Assembly: GCA_025201805.1 (NCBI GenBank)
Contig: MU619352.1
Location: 37,461-80,164 of the forward strand
Direction: 5' to 3'
DNA length: 42,704 nucleotides
Source of the DNA: Parasitella parasitica
Lineage: Eukaryota > Mucoromycota > Mucoromycetes > Mucorales > Mucoraceae
Part shown: positions 21,001 to 32,008 of the stretch, piece after piece
Layout: every line of letters begins with the position of its first letter
How positions within the stretch are numbered: the stretch's first letter is position 1
Program-made: the position numbers and the translations under genes
The notes under the pieces: model-generated
Told to the model about the DNA's origin: nothing
Seen by the model: only the letters and a program-made list of their open reading frames with translations
Database searches by the model: none

Positions 21001-22161
21001 CAGTACTCTTCGCCTGTCGTCTACGTTTTGGATGCATCCCGAAGTGTCCCTGTTGTCGCTAGCCTGTTGGACAAGAACATGAGGGAAGAATTCGCCGAGG
21101 ATATCCGTGATGAATACGACGAAATGCGTGAGGAATATTACGAAGGTCTTGAAGAGCGCCATCTTTTATCGTTGCAGGCTGCCAGAGACAAAAAGCTCGA
21201 GATTGACTGGGTCCAAAGCCCTCCTCCTGCTAAACCCACCTTTTTAGGAGAGAAAATTTACGATAGTTATCCTCTTGAGAAGCTTGTTGAGCATATTGAT
21301 TGGAATCCATTCTTCCAAGTCTTCCAGCTTCGCGGCCGTTATCCCAATAGAGGTTTCCCCAAGATCTTTGACGATGAGCATGTGGGTGAAGAGGCCAAAA
21401 GACTGTACAAGGATGCAAAGGAAATGCTCGACATGATCATCTCTAAAAAGTTGCTTACAGCTCGTGGCATCGTAGGCTTCTATCCTGCACACTCTGTTGG
21501 TGATGATATTGAAATCTACACTGACGAGTCGTGCGAACAAGTGGCTGCTGTGTATTATGGCCTTCGTCAACAAGTGGAAAAGGAGACTGACGAGCCATAT
21601 TATTGTTTGTCTGATTTCGTTTCGCCCAAGGAATCCAACGTTCCCGACTATCTCGGTATGTTTGCTGTAAGCACGGGTTTTGGTTGCGAAAAATTAGTTG
21701 CCCAGTATGAAGCCGATGGTGATGACTACAACAGCATTATGGCTAAGGCCATTGCTGATCGTCTCGCTGAGGCATTTGCTGAAGCCCTTCATGAGCAGGT
21801 GCGAAGAAAGGACTGGGGTTATGCTTCAGACGAGACGTTGTCAGCTGCTGATCTTTTTGCTGTTCGCTACCAAGGCATTCGTCCTGCTCCTGGTTACCCC
21901 TCTCAACCTGATCACACTGAAAAGAAGACTATGTGGGATTTGGGCAAGATTGCTGAAAAGACTGGCATCACATTGACGGAATCTCTTGCTATGGATCCCC
22001 CAGCCAGTGTCAGTGGCTTGATCTTTGGCCATGAACAAAGTAAATACTTTGCTGTCGGCAAGGTTGAAAAGGATCAGATTGAAGACTATGCTGCTCGTAA
22101 GAATATGGATGTTAAAAGTGTTGAAAAGTGGTTGGGCACTATTCTTGCCTATGATAATTAG
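18089..22161 (+). CDS. metH: Cobalamin-dependent methionine synthase (MetH)
   Basis: Exons 18089-18092 (only ATGG), 18144-18251, 18322-18557, 18617-18873, 18928-19144, 19202-19333 and 19393-22161 give 1240 aa (human 1265, E. coli 1227). All four modules are present. The homocysteine domain has zinc ligands C246 (GLNCALG), C309 and C310 (GGCCGTT). The methyltetrahydrofolate (pterin) domain follows ([17 protein letters not shown]). The B12 domain has DVHDIGKN, with H765 as the lower cobalt ligand. The C-terminal activation domain has [15 protein letters not shown] for SAM-dependent reactivation. It transfers the methyl group of 5-methyl-THF to homocysteine through methylcobalamin, in the cytosol. 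The 4-nt first exon joins to an N terminus ([19 protein letters not shown]) that aligns with animal MTR; its intron has a CTAAC branch site. An AATAAA lies about 45 bp past the stop. Confidence 0.97.
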
Positions 22162-22362
22162 ATTTATAGATACTTTTTTTTTGTTTGCTCATACCAGAAT
22201 ATTTATTAATAAAACTGTTCAAGTGTTCATACATCTAAGAGGATAGCAAAGACCATTACAGACTAACGGTGGGTTTCTTTTAAATCAATGGGTGATTATA
22301 TTACACATTTTTATTGTTTCATCTATCTTTACAAATGCTCAAATGGCGGTTTCTTTTCTTGT

Positions 22363-22812
22363 CTACCAGGAATTAGCTTGTTCGATTTCTTCCAATTTCT
22401 TTGCATGCTTATTGACAACTTGTAAAATATTTCCAACCTTCATTTTGTCAGATTCTAAAGCTAGTTTTTCGCCATCGCCTACACAAAAAAAAAAAAGCGA
22501 GTGCATTTAATAATCGAGTCCTTGATAAGATGGCATCAAAACGTACGGTAGACTACTTGAATGCGAGAGGGCGCAACGGGATCAGATAATACATCTGTGG
22601 CAATTTTGATGGTCGGGTTCACTTTACGTGCACCGTTTGTATTGACATGGTTCAAAAATAACCTATTACATATGTCAATCTTTTGTTTCCACTTTGGCCG
22701 GGGTAATTATGACTGAATCCTTTTCTTTCTTTTCGATTTACCTTGAAGATTTAGAAGCAGCGTTGAAAGGTGATAATGCAACCTTGATTTCCGTAATTTG
22801 TTTCATAAACAT
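22363..22812 (-). CDS. mL53: Mitochondrial large-subunit ribosomal protein mL53 (MRPL44-like)
   Basis: Three exons (22742-22812, 22547-22662, 22363-22478) with introns of 79 and 68 bp give 100 aa. The protein reads MFMKQITEIKVALSPFN, then AASKSSRLFLNHV, then NPTIKIATDVL, and later SRIQVVYRDGEKLALESDKM and ILQVVNKHAKKLEE. A short beta strand ending in SPFN, followed by SR-x-FL, is the pattern of the L53/MRP-L53 family, which is MRPL44 in budding yeast, and the length fits. It would assemble into the mitoribosome large subunit. The gene is convergent with MetH, with 201 bp between stops. The start could instead be the second Met at codon 3; a longer upstream targeting exon was not found. Confidence 0.78.
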
Positions 22813-23348
22813 ATTGAGATCTATCAAGTTTGTTAGAAAAAAAAGAGATTTTTATATTCTCTAGTTAAAAAGCCCTTGCCGTTTGCCCTTAAAATGACGG
22901 CGGAGGAGTGTAAAATGAAATTCACCAGAGAAGCATTTCATTGATTGCTCAACAAAGTTATACAAAGCATCGCTACCTTTATCAATGTCTTTTATTGCTC
23001 ATAATGGTAGTAGACTTTTTCAGGATTGATCAAGTCAATAGCTGACGCTATAATTTACGGTTTTATTCAATTATATTCATTGATTGGAGCTACAAAAGAT
23101 CTCCCATATAGCCTCCTACCCAACTGTAAACAATAATTCCAGAATACCAACAAAAGGATAAAGTTGTAGAAAATGATTTATCTAAAAAGTTTATCGTATC
23201 TTGCGAAGATTTTTGTCATTTTGAAAGCTATCCACAGTTTTTTATATTTTACAGGTCTAAAAGATGACAAAAGTTGCAAATGGAACATTTTTTGGAACAA
23301 AATGTGCATTTGAGAGTGGACGCGCACCGTATGCATATCAATTTTGGT
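22813..23348. other. Intergenic, no gene seen
   Basis: About 0.5 kb between the mL53 start and the BCAT stop, both on the minus strand. It probably holds the mL53 promoter and BCAT 3' UTR. No open frame or RNA gene is recognisable. Confidence 0.5.
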
Positions 23349-24613
23349 TTAAATAATTCTGCGAGAGAAAGGATGTTCAATGACACCATACTGAATATCC
23401 ATGATAGCTTCATTAATCTTTTTGGTTAGAGGTCCAGCTTCTGAATCAGGCTCATTAGGGTCTAAAGGAATATGTATGTCTTGGCCTTTGAACCCAATAC
23501 GCTTGATAGGGCTGACAATACAGGCAGTACCAGCACCAAACATTTCAATAACACGGCCCTCGTCAACAGCTTGCATGATATCTCCCATAGTAATCTTATC
23601 TTCGCAAACATGGATGTCAGTTTCAGCCTCCCACGACTTGACCAGTTCAATGACACTGTTACGAGTAACACCAGGTAAAATCAAACCATTGAGAGCGGGT
23701 GTAATAAGCTCACGGCGACCAGTGTCAGCGTTTTGCCAAAGCATGAAGAAGTTCATGGTACCAGCCTCAGTAACTTGATAATCATCACCAAACAACCACA
23801 AGTTTTGTTGATAACCTTCGTTAGCTGCAATAGATTGAGGCAAAACACAAGGAGCATAGTTACCACCAACCTTAGAGTCACCAGTACCATTGGGCCAGGC
23901 GCGAACGTAATCAGTAGATGCTAACAAACTGACAGCTTTGAAACCAGTGGAGAAATAAGGACCGACCGGACTGGCAATGACAAACAGGAGAGCTCTGTCA
24001 GGAGCACGAACACCAAGAGCAGATTGGGTTCCGATGATAGTTGGACGCAGATAAAGAGAATAGCCTCGCTTAGAAGGAATCCAGCGATCTTCAATACGAA
24101 GAAATTCAGTAATAACCTTGATCAATTCCTCTGGGTCGAATGTCTATTAATAATATATCCTGATTAAAAATGTGGACTAGGTCTACGCTGGCAAATTCCA
24201 CTGAAATACTTACAGGCATGCCCAAACGAGCTGAAGATCTGTTCAAACGAGCCATGTTCATATCAGGGCGGAAGAGCCTGACATGGCCTTCAGCGTCTCT
24301 ATAGGCCTTCATACCCTCAAAACACTGCAATACAGCACAATTAACCATCTAAATCATTTCCTATTTGAGAAATTCAATTTACCTCAAAGCCATAATGCAG
24401 GCAAACAGCACTAGGGTCTAATTCGAGCTTACCATAGGGCTTGACGCTAGGAGAAGCCCAACCATCTTGAGCTGTCCATTCAATGGAAATCATATGATCT
24501 GTGAAATGCTTGCCGAAAACTAACTCGTTTTCAGGGATCAAAGACTTTAATTGCTTGTTAGTTTGGATTTCAAGTTTCTGAGCATCGAAAGTTTCAAAGG
24601 TAGTGCCAACCAT
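23349..24613 (-). CDS. BCAT: Branched-chain amino-acid aminotransferase (cytosolic type)
   Basis: Three exons (24383-24613, 24214-24324, 23349-24143; introns 58 and 70 bp) give 378 aa, the size of yeast Bat2. Fold-type IV PLP enzyme motifs are in order: [29 protein letters not shown] then [24 protein letters not shown], the PLP lysine K205 in [31 protein letters not shown], and the late [14 protein letters not shown] region. It interconverts Leu, Ile and Val with their 2-oxo acids using glutamate. The N terminus [20 protein letters not shown] is acidic and has no mitochondrial presequence, so the product should be cytosolic. An unusual A9C12 tract lies a few bases upstream of the start codon on the coding strand. 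Confidence 0.95.
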
Positions 24614-24624
24614 ATGGAAAAATT

Positions 24625-24645
24625 GGGGGGGGGGGGTTTTTTTTT
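24625..24645. repeat. G12T9 homopolymer pair in BCAT leader
   Basis: Twelve G then nine T on the + strand, 11 bp upstream of the BCAT start (A9C12 in sense). A run of 12 C directly in the leader is rare in this AT-rich sequence. Its length may be affected by sequencing slippage. Confidence 0.85.
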
Positions 24646-25755
24646 GACAAGTAGACGGAAGAATTGTGAAAAATAGGATATTCAATTTGTATTTATATGT
24701 GCAACTGAAAACAGGCCCGAATTTCGGAAGGCCAATGAATAGTTATAATGGAGATGATGTAGTGTCTTGGATTGTTAATTGTTAACAAAAACATAGCATA
24801 TAAAATGATCGAAAATAATGCTCTAGCTTACAATTGAACTAATCATGTTTTTATATTTCTATGAGCTTGCTTGCTGGTCAAATGTGCTTCATAACTTGAC
24901 ATTCTGGCTATCCGTAAACGTCGTCGTATCTTGAAAACAGTCTTCCGAAATTTTATCGAAGATTAAACATGCGAACCTTCAATACATTTATCTTCATTTG
25001 AATTCTGAATATGCAGATACATTTTTATCAAAATAAAAAGAGTACTTTTTCATTTAATTCTTAATATATGAAAGAGCTTTCAATATAATTAAGATGAAGA
25101 TCTTATATTAAATTGTTTGGTTGCGCTTACATACTTTTCTTCATCATGGAATCAAGCATTAGACGATTTTTCAGTTATGACAGAGTTTGAATACATTCAG
25201 GTAATTGACGCAGTTTTAATTAGAATTGATTTCCATTTTAGGTAAAATATAATGTTATTCTATTGGCTCAAAAATTTTAGCATTACAGAAATTGTTATAC
25301 ACGCACTGTTCTCGATTCAAATCAAATCAGCATCAGCAGCGACCTACGAATGCCAACGATGGGAAGATATAGTAAAATCCCTGATTGAATTTTTACATGA
25401 TAGTCTTCAAAAAATACTGTATATCAAAGTATAATACTTTTTGGTGCTTTATACTCTGAAGTTTCTTTTTTTTTTTGAGAACATGTTGAAACCAGAGTCA
25501 CCCAAAGATTTCACTGGTCAACTTCTGGAAACACGCAACTAAAGAGGTGCTGAGGGGTAGGACAGTGGTGGGGGGGGGGGAGAGCATCATGTCATCTCAG
25601 ACCTAAAAATAAAGGAGGATTGCGCACAACAAAATGAGATTGGTTCACATTGTTTTATATAGTTTGGAAATCTCTTTTTTTTTTCTTTCTTCCTTTTCAT
25701 TTTTGTTCTTCATTTTCCATTCAGATACCTCTTTACCTTTATATTCTTTTGTTTA
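24646..25755. other. Divergent intergenic region
   Basis: About 1.1 kb between BCAT (-) and the Sts1-like gene (+). It contains a G10-11 run near 25570 and pyrimidine-rich runs just before the Sts1 start (25674-25735). A 19-codon ORF begins at about 25482 and might be an upstream ORF if the leader is that long. No gene is otherwise seen. Confidence 0.5.
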
Positions 25756-26967
25756 ATGTACACGAGTAAATATAACAACACTATGCCATCCTATCAACAA
25801 GAAATAACTCGAGGTAAGTCATGGGAGAAACAGAAAAAAAAAGTTGAATATATCACTCATTTTAAATTTGAATGTTGTAGGTCGTAAACGTCGAAATTCA
25901 GAAGATGAAGAGATGACAGATGCCTCTATAATAAAGCCAACAGCAGTTCGCCGTTCGTTCAAGTGTGTTAAACTATCAGAAAATAGCAAGAGACACCAAA
26001 AAAAGACGACTAGAGGTGCTTATTTAGGTAAGATAATTTTGTTTACGCAGTACAACAAATAATATTTACTAAACTCCTTTTTTTTTATTTAGATACATTG
26101 GAAAAAGATGCATTAATTAATATCATAACCTCATTGTTGAATTCACAACCTCAACTTCGACAAGATATCATGTACAATATTCCTGCACCCACCATCCTAT
26201 CAACCATGAATGTATTGATTGATATGGAAAGAAAGTTTTACAACAGTTTCCCATTTAACAGAAATGGGCCTGGTAGAGACGATTACACATTTTCAAGAGT
26301 TAGACATGTATTGTCTGATTTGATCGTAAGTTGTCTCTACTCTTCAATTTCTGAGCAGGCTAATATTGACTTTTTTTTTTTTTTTTTTTACTAAAGGATA
26401 CAATCACTCAATATGCAAATCACTTTACATCTGCTCAAGTTTTTCCAACAACATGCTTCACTTTTCTCGATCATGCTACCCAAATTGCTCATCGACTACC
26501 AACATGGGACAATGAAGGTAAACCCTTTCTTATCCAGTGAATTTGTTCTTGTGTATTTAAAGTATTTCTTCCTTAGCTAATAATAAATCGAAAAGAGACC
26601 TGTATCAAGATTTAAACGATTTTTGGAAGCATGCTATTCAGATTACATCGTCAAATTTACGCCAGGGAGAATGTTATAGTCCAGAATCAGTGAGTGAATG
26701 GGCTAAGAGGTAAGATACTACCATTGCGAAACTAGAGCGTATGCTAACTTTTGTTCAACTAGTCTCGCTCAGCATAATAGTTATACAAATGGTTACTTTA
26801 CTGAAGCTGTCCATGACTTCACTAGACAGTTAGGTTTCATGATTGGACTACCAGCAAACAACGAGATTCCAGAAGCTGCGAATGTTACATCAACAACACC
26901 CATCTGCCACCTTGCTCCATTGGATGCCACCTTAACCTCTGCCTCTGTCGTTGGAGCAAGAAGATAA
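25756..26967 (+). CDS. STS1: Sts1/Cut8-like nuclear proteasome tether
   Basis: Six exons (25756-25813, 25881-26027, 26093-26325, 26397-26517, 26577-26709, 26763-26967) give 298 aa. A basic, acidic-flanked N terminus (RGRKRRNSEDEE) suits a nuclear-localisation signal. The core YLDTLEKDALINIITSLLN, then QPQLRQDIMYNIPAPTI and the FPFNR..GPGRDDYTFSRVR segment, is characteristic of the Cut8/Sts1 fold, a six-helix bundle that binds lipid and the 26S proteasome. Cut8 in fission yeast anchors proteasomes at the nuclear envelope and is needed for anaphase and double-strand-break repair. A second in-frame ATG at codon 10 is an alternative start. A CTTT-type microsatellite follows within 20 bp of the stop. 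Confidence 0.88.
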
Positions 26968-26983
26968 ACCCCATATATCCCTC

Positions 26984-27062
26984 CTTCCCTCCTTCGTTCC
27001 TTCTTTCCTTCTTTCCTTCTTTCCTTCTTTCCTTTACTGCTTCTTTCCTTTACTGTTTTCTT
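26984..27062. repeat. (CTTT/CCTT)n pyrimidine microsatellite
   Basis: About 78 bp of CCTT and CTTT tetranucleotide repeats, starting 17 bp after the Sts1 stop, probably in its 3' UTR. The rest of the 335-bp spacer to the CaMKK-like gene is T-rich and has no gene. Confidence 0.9.
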
Positions 27063-27302
27063 TACATTTCTACCTTTCATACATTTATTATAACTATTAT
27101 TAAACATTCACAAATACACAACACACACATATGTATACATTTTGATTAAACATTTTAAAATTTCAAGTTTTTTTGCTAAACAAATACTGTATGAGTGTGG
27201 CTTTTCATTAGTGTTCTGTATTATAAACGGTAAATCAAGACCAAAATTAGCTTTTTTTTCCTTTTTCAAGTTTTCACCCTTTTTCCTATTAACCATAAAG
27301 TC

Positions 27303-28820
27303 ATGTCAAGTAGCCATTCGCCGCCGAACTCGCCTGAAACATCTGCCAGACATCTTCGTCCGCCTTCAGCCGTTGTAGAAACATTGGGTGCTACAACTTC
27401 AGAAACAAAAGAAGGTTTACGCAAGATCAACAATTACTTGCTAAAGAAAGAAATCGGTCGAGGAGCCTTTGGCACAGTCCATCTCGGTATCGATGAAAAC
27501 ACAAACACGGAATATGCCATCAAGGAATTCAGTAAATCACGATTGAGAAAAAAGGAGCAAATGGATCTATTTCGCGGTGGTGGTTCTCGTGGAAGAGGTC
27601 GTAGTAGAATGATGGGTTTGGGTGTCAACAGAGGTGCTGCTGCTGGAGCTACTGCTAGTGGTGGTGGTTCGTCATCCAATCCTTTAGATTTAGTACGCGG
27701 CGAAATGGCTGTTTTAAAGAAACTAAATCATCCCCACATCGTTCGTTTATACGAAGTATTGGATGATCCATCAGGAGATTCTCTTTATATGGGTAAAAGA
27801 AAAGACACTCTTTACTGGAGATGGTTTGCTCATTATAGTTTATATCTCTCTATAGTATTTGAAATGATGCATAATGGAGTTTTAATGGAAATTGAACTTG
27901 ATCACGTTGCTCTACCTTATACTGAGGAAATGGCCAGAGGATACTTTAAAGAAATGATGCTTGGGATTGAATATTGTAAGTTGCTTTACTTGAGCAGAAG
28001 GTTAAGGTTACTCAAAAGAGGAGATTCTACCTATGTATAGTGCATGCAAACGACATTGTGCATAGAGACATTAAGCCTGATAATCTGCTACTATCCAAAG
28101 AAAATGTACTTAAGATTGTCGATTTTGGCGTTTCCGAAATGTTTGTAAAGGGCAATGACAAACTCAAGAAATCCGCCGGTAGCCCTGCTTTTATGGCTCC
28201 CGAGCTGTGCACAGCTAGACATGGTGAAGTATCTGGTAAAGCTACTGATATCTGGTCGATGGGTGTTACATTATACTGTATGATCTACGGTAAAACCCCT
28301 TTCACAAGTGGTAACTTGCTGGAGTTGTATGAAATGATCAAGGAAGCACCGTAAAGTACCTCCTTTATATTGTATCTCACCGAATATTAAGCATTATTTA
28401 TAGCATTGAATACGGTGGTGATCACAGTGATAATTTGCTTGACTTATTCCATAGAATACTCGACAGAAATCCAGATACACGTATTACCATGGAGGAACTT
28501 CGCAAGAATCCCTGGATCACTAACAATAACACTGAGACCATGCTTTCCGCCGGAGAAAACTGTGATATTGTGTCTGAACCTACTGAAGAAGAAATGAAGA
28601 ATGCTATCAAGAGCATTGCGAGTATTTTTGCAGTGGTAAGTCCATCGTTCAGGAAACGTTGAGCTCTTGACTTCTTATATTTATGGTTTAACAGATGAAG
28701 GCAGTGACTAAATTTAAGCGTCATTCTCGCTCCTTATCCCAGAAATCACTCAACCAAATTATGGACGAGGCGAAAAAAGAAGATGAGCTTACGAAAGCCA
28801 CTCAAAAACTACAAATTTAA
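27303..28820 (+). CDS. CaMKK-like (SNF1/AMPK-activating) serine/threonine kinase
   Basis: Five exons (27303-27792, 27856-27975, 28041-28350, 28404-28635, 28695-28820) give 425 aa. Kinase motifs are intact: IGRGAFGTVH (51-60), K74 in EYAIKEFSK, HRDIKPDN (D213), DFG (231-233), GSPAFMAPEL, and DIWSMGVTLYCMIYGKTPF. A Gly/Arg/Ser-rich insert of about 45 residues sits between the ATP lysine and helix C, where CaMKK-group kinases carry their Arg/Pro insert. Yeast relatives (Sak1, Tos3, Elm1; fission yeast Ssp1) phosphorylate the SNF1/AMPK activation loop under low glucose or stress. The C-terminal tail after about residue 345 is acidic then Lys/Ser-rich and could hold a regulatory or calmodulin-binding segment (inference). 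The next gene starts 81 bp after its stop. Confidence 0.88.
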
Positions 28821-28901
28821 ACTGGAATTTTAGTCACGAAATGCATTTCCTTCTTTTTTCACTTTTATATATACATAAACAAAATATAATACCATTCAAT
28901 A

Positions 28902-30105
28902 ATGCTGACAGAGAAAGATTTGGTGTTTCACCCATACGATAAAGCAATACTCAAAACTATAAAAGATTGCCCTGCCTCAACGATTAGAAAATTAGTTAGA
29001 TCTTGGCTCGGCACACCAGAGCTTCAGCCAGTCAATAAATTATGTCAATACAAAGATTATGTAGGATTGACCATCAAAGAAATTTATCCCAAGATTCAAG
29101 AAGATTGGGTAGGTAGAGAACGAGTACCAAATATCCAATATCACTCTCTTTAACATAAACAACTAGTCTGATGGACTTCGTGCTGTACAAATTGCCCAAA
29201 TAGAATTAAAGGCCATCGCTACTGACGAAAATCTTAAAAGAAAGTGGAAAGTGTTTCGAGCGTTGAAGGAAGACAAAGGAAGGTTGAATTTGGATAACGA
29301 TGCTGTTATTTTTCAAGAAACGTTTGATAGGTTCTTAGCACAAACATTTGAATGTGTAAGATTAGCCCTAGTTTCCCTTGACATACGAATGGTTTGATAC
29401 TCATATGCTTGTTTCCAGTACCTTTATACGATTCATGACAAGAAGACAGATTTGCATTGGATGCGTATACACATCACTTCAGAAATCAATGGAGTGAACC
29501 CTTATTCATCTCCAAAAACTGCCTTTTTGGCATTTTGCCCTCACACTGAATTTGTCATGCTCACAGGCAAATCTTTACCAATCAACCTAGATAATTATAT
29601 CAGAGAAGCCATTTTGGATACCTTCAGCGCAGATAAACTATTGATGCAGGTCATCCGTGGTCGAGCAGCAAAGCATTTAGAATATGTTGTTGAAACAAGG
29701 AAATCCAAAGGCGTCTTTTCAGAGCTACGCACCAATTTAAACTATTCAAATCCGTTGAGTGTTCGACAGGAACCAACGTTTGAGGACGAGGAAACCTACG
29801 TTGACAAAGGCGAACAGTCAAGACGTATCAAAGCAATAAACCAGGATGAAATTGATGCTCGGCTAAAGTCGATTGCAGAAAACTTTGCTCGCGATGAAAT
29901 GTTTGGAAAAACCGTTTTTTCGCGAGAAGTGTCAATGCCGATGCAAATGAAAGATGATGATGGCGATGATGATCTTCAGCCTGTTATCTATGATATTACC
30001 CTGAAAGGTGAAAATATTTCGAACGGGTTAAGAGCTATGATCAGTCATGGCCAAATCAAAACACCTATCCCAAAGTGGTTGGCGAAAATCGGAACATCGT
30101 ATTAG
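28902..30105 (+). CDS. CENPN: CENP-N/Chl4 (Mis15)-like inner kinetochore protein
   Basis: Three exons (28902-29108, 29167-29355, 29419-30105; introns 58 and 63 bp) give 360 aa, the size of CENP-N. The N terminus TIRKLVRSWLGTPELQPVNK resembles the pyrin-like helical start of CENP-N/Chl4, which has a LV-x2-WL core. It is followed by YVGLTIKEIYPKIQEDW and LKAIATDENLKRKWKVFRAL. The middle matches the CENP-N-homology fold: KTAFLAFCPHTEFVMLTGKS, then YIREAILDTFSADKLLMQVI and RGRAAKHLEYVVE. The C terminus is acidic with a final KTPIPKWLAKIG. In other species CENP-N pairs with CENP-L/Iml3 and reads the CENP-A nucleosome. Assignment rests on remote similarity and should be tested with a profile search. 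Confidence 0.7.
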
Positions 30106-32008
30106 CCGTTTTTTGGGCAATATTTAATAAATTACACTAGAAACATTTCGCATTTTCCTTCACTTAAATGCTTCGTAAGATAGGAAGGAAAGACCAGTTT
30201 TTACTTGACTATTTTGTTATCTAGTATTTAACTCCAAAGCGATAAGATCACAGAATTATGATACAGCTTTGATTTACTAGGTGATTATAGACCTGCTCTT
30301 TTCTCATTAGGCACTATATTATACGTGCTTGTTATATAGACATACAATTCAGAATAGAATAAGGGCTGATTTAAAGAAATACGAAAATGTAAATAAATAA
30401 TTTAAACGAGCTGTCTCACGAAAGGCAATGCTAATCAAAGAGATTTTTTTTTTGGAAGATTTTGAATACTTGAATTCAATAGGGATTGAATGGTTTGGTA
30501 GGATAGGTAACATTTGATGTATTTATATTGCAATCCCTACAAGTTCTTTCCAAATGACCTTATATTCCGCATGGAAAACAACCTTTCATAATTTCAAGCA
30601 GCTAGCTGACCTTCAGTAATATTTCTTATATATTTATAGTGGAATACGATGACTGCCATTATTTTGATTATACCATCATTTTGACACAGTCGCCATGGCC
30701 ATCCTTTCTGATCAGATCTGACGTGGCCGATAACATTCTATAATATATAGGAGTGTCTTGTATAAAAAACCTCTTCAACAGTTTCAGTTTGGGACATTAT
30801 TTTGATCCATTAAGCGACTTTGTGCTATCAACAGTGATGCCTAATTCGTGCCACTTGATCTATTTTTCCATACAGTTTTGCATAAAAATAAAATATCTAT
30901 CCAAAGCGATTGGCCAATAACAGTGATTTGTCTTGAACCACAATCAACTGGCAATTTTTCCTCCCTACGATAACAGGTTGATGTATCAATTTCCCAAATA
31001 CAATCCAGGAACTACCTCAGTAAATCATGTTTGTTTTTTCAACAACACGACATGTTTATGGGAAATAGATACTCTTATATCTCATCCTCCCACCTGTCCT
31101 CCTAGATTAACTAGTATATAAACCATCATATTTTTCATATAATAAACCATTTCTTTACCTGACTAATTCAGAACGGTTTTACTTGAATAATTTCTCGGGG
31201 TGACAAATGATGGGCCATCTAAAAGAGTTTTACTACTCCTCAAAAGCTATTATTCTTCAACAAAACAAAAAAACCATTCGATGTCTTATTTTTACTTTCT
31301 TCATATCTTGGAAAGATTGGATGCCAACTGTTCTTCACTACATCCAGATAAAAATTAAATAAATTGCTCAGTCCTCTGCAAAAAAAAAACATTTTCTCTT
31401 CATGTTCAGTTCAATTATTAGTTTGCAATAATTTTTTTTTTTTTGTGCTTTTATGTTGAATTGTCTTTGAGATGCTGCTCGGATATTTCAAGCAATTAAT
31501 TGTATGTTAGAAGCAATATAGATCTTTAGAGAACCTTATGTTTGTTTGTGACCTAAAGAATTCTAGGTGTAGTTATCAACACCCAATACCTAGAGTAAGT
31601 CATATTATACTCGAAGCAAAAAAAAATATGTCTTTTTTTTCTCTTCTCTTCTTTTATTGAAGGTAGCATAAGCTCCAATTTAATCATCTAAAGTTTAGTC
31701 TATAATATCGAAACCAACAAATGTACTTGGCTTCGAAAATTCAAATGATATCGGGAACAGAAGGATTCCCTAATGTTTAAATCAACTGCCCCCTCTCCAT
31801 GTGGAAAAAAAATGGCTATGAATTTAATCTCTCTTGCTTATAAGTATCGGATCTAACAAATTTTTACTTCGAGTATATGAAGCCCAATACTGGCACACAC
31901 TAAGGAACAGTCAATGTGACACAAGAAGCAGCATCGACAATAAAAATTACCCCACGGCTTCCTGACATTGACTAATTATTTTTGCAGTTTTTCCTTATTG
32001 AACAAAAC
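30106..32008. other. Long intergenic stretch
   Basis: About 1.9 kb between the CENP-N-like gene and the thioesterase, both on +. All frames are broken; the longest (30933-31121) shows no domain. A small inverted repeat near 31560-31595 (TCTAGGT paired with ACCTAGA around an inner GTGT/ACAC) could form a hairpin. No tRNA or known RNA was recognised. Confidence 0.5.

Noticed and set aside
20332-21573. Long minus frames opposite MetH
   Set aside because: Antisense shadows of the conserved MetH exon 7.
22292-22510. + frame downstream of MetH
   Set aside because: Antisense shadow of the mL53 last exon, which has splice sites and family motifs.
17399-24613. CsbD-like, MetH, mL53 and BCAT as a methionine gene cluster
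   Set aside because: BCAT can transaminate the methionine 2-oxo acid, but orientations differ, mL53 intervenes and nothing shows co-regulation.
25252-25440. A GATTCAAATC sequence near 25314 as a tRNA B box
   Set aside because: No matching A box, acceptor stem or anticodon arm can be drawn around it.
26098-26394. Stand-alone 98-aa gene
   Set aside because: It is exon 3 of the Sts1-like gene plus intron read-through into a T-run.
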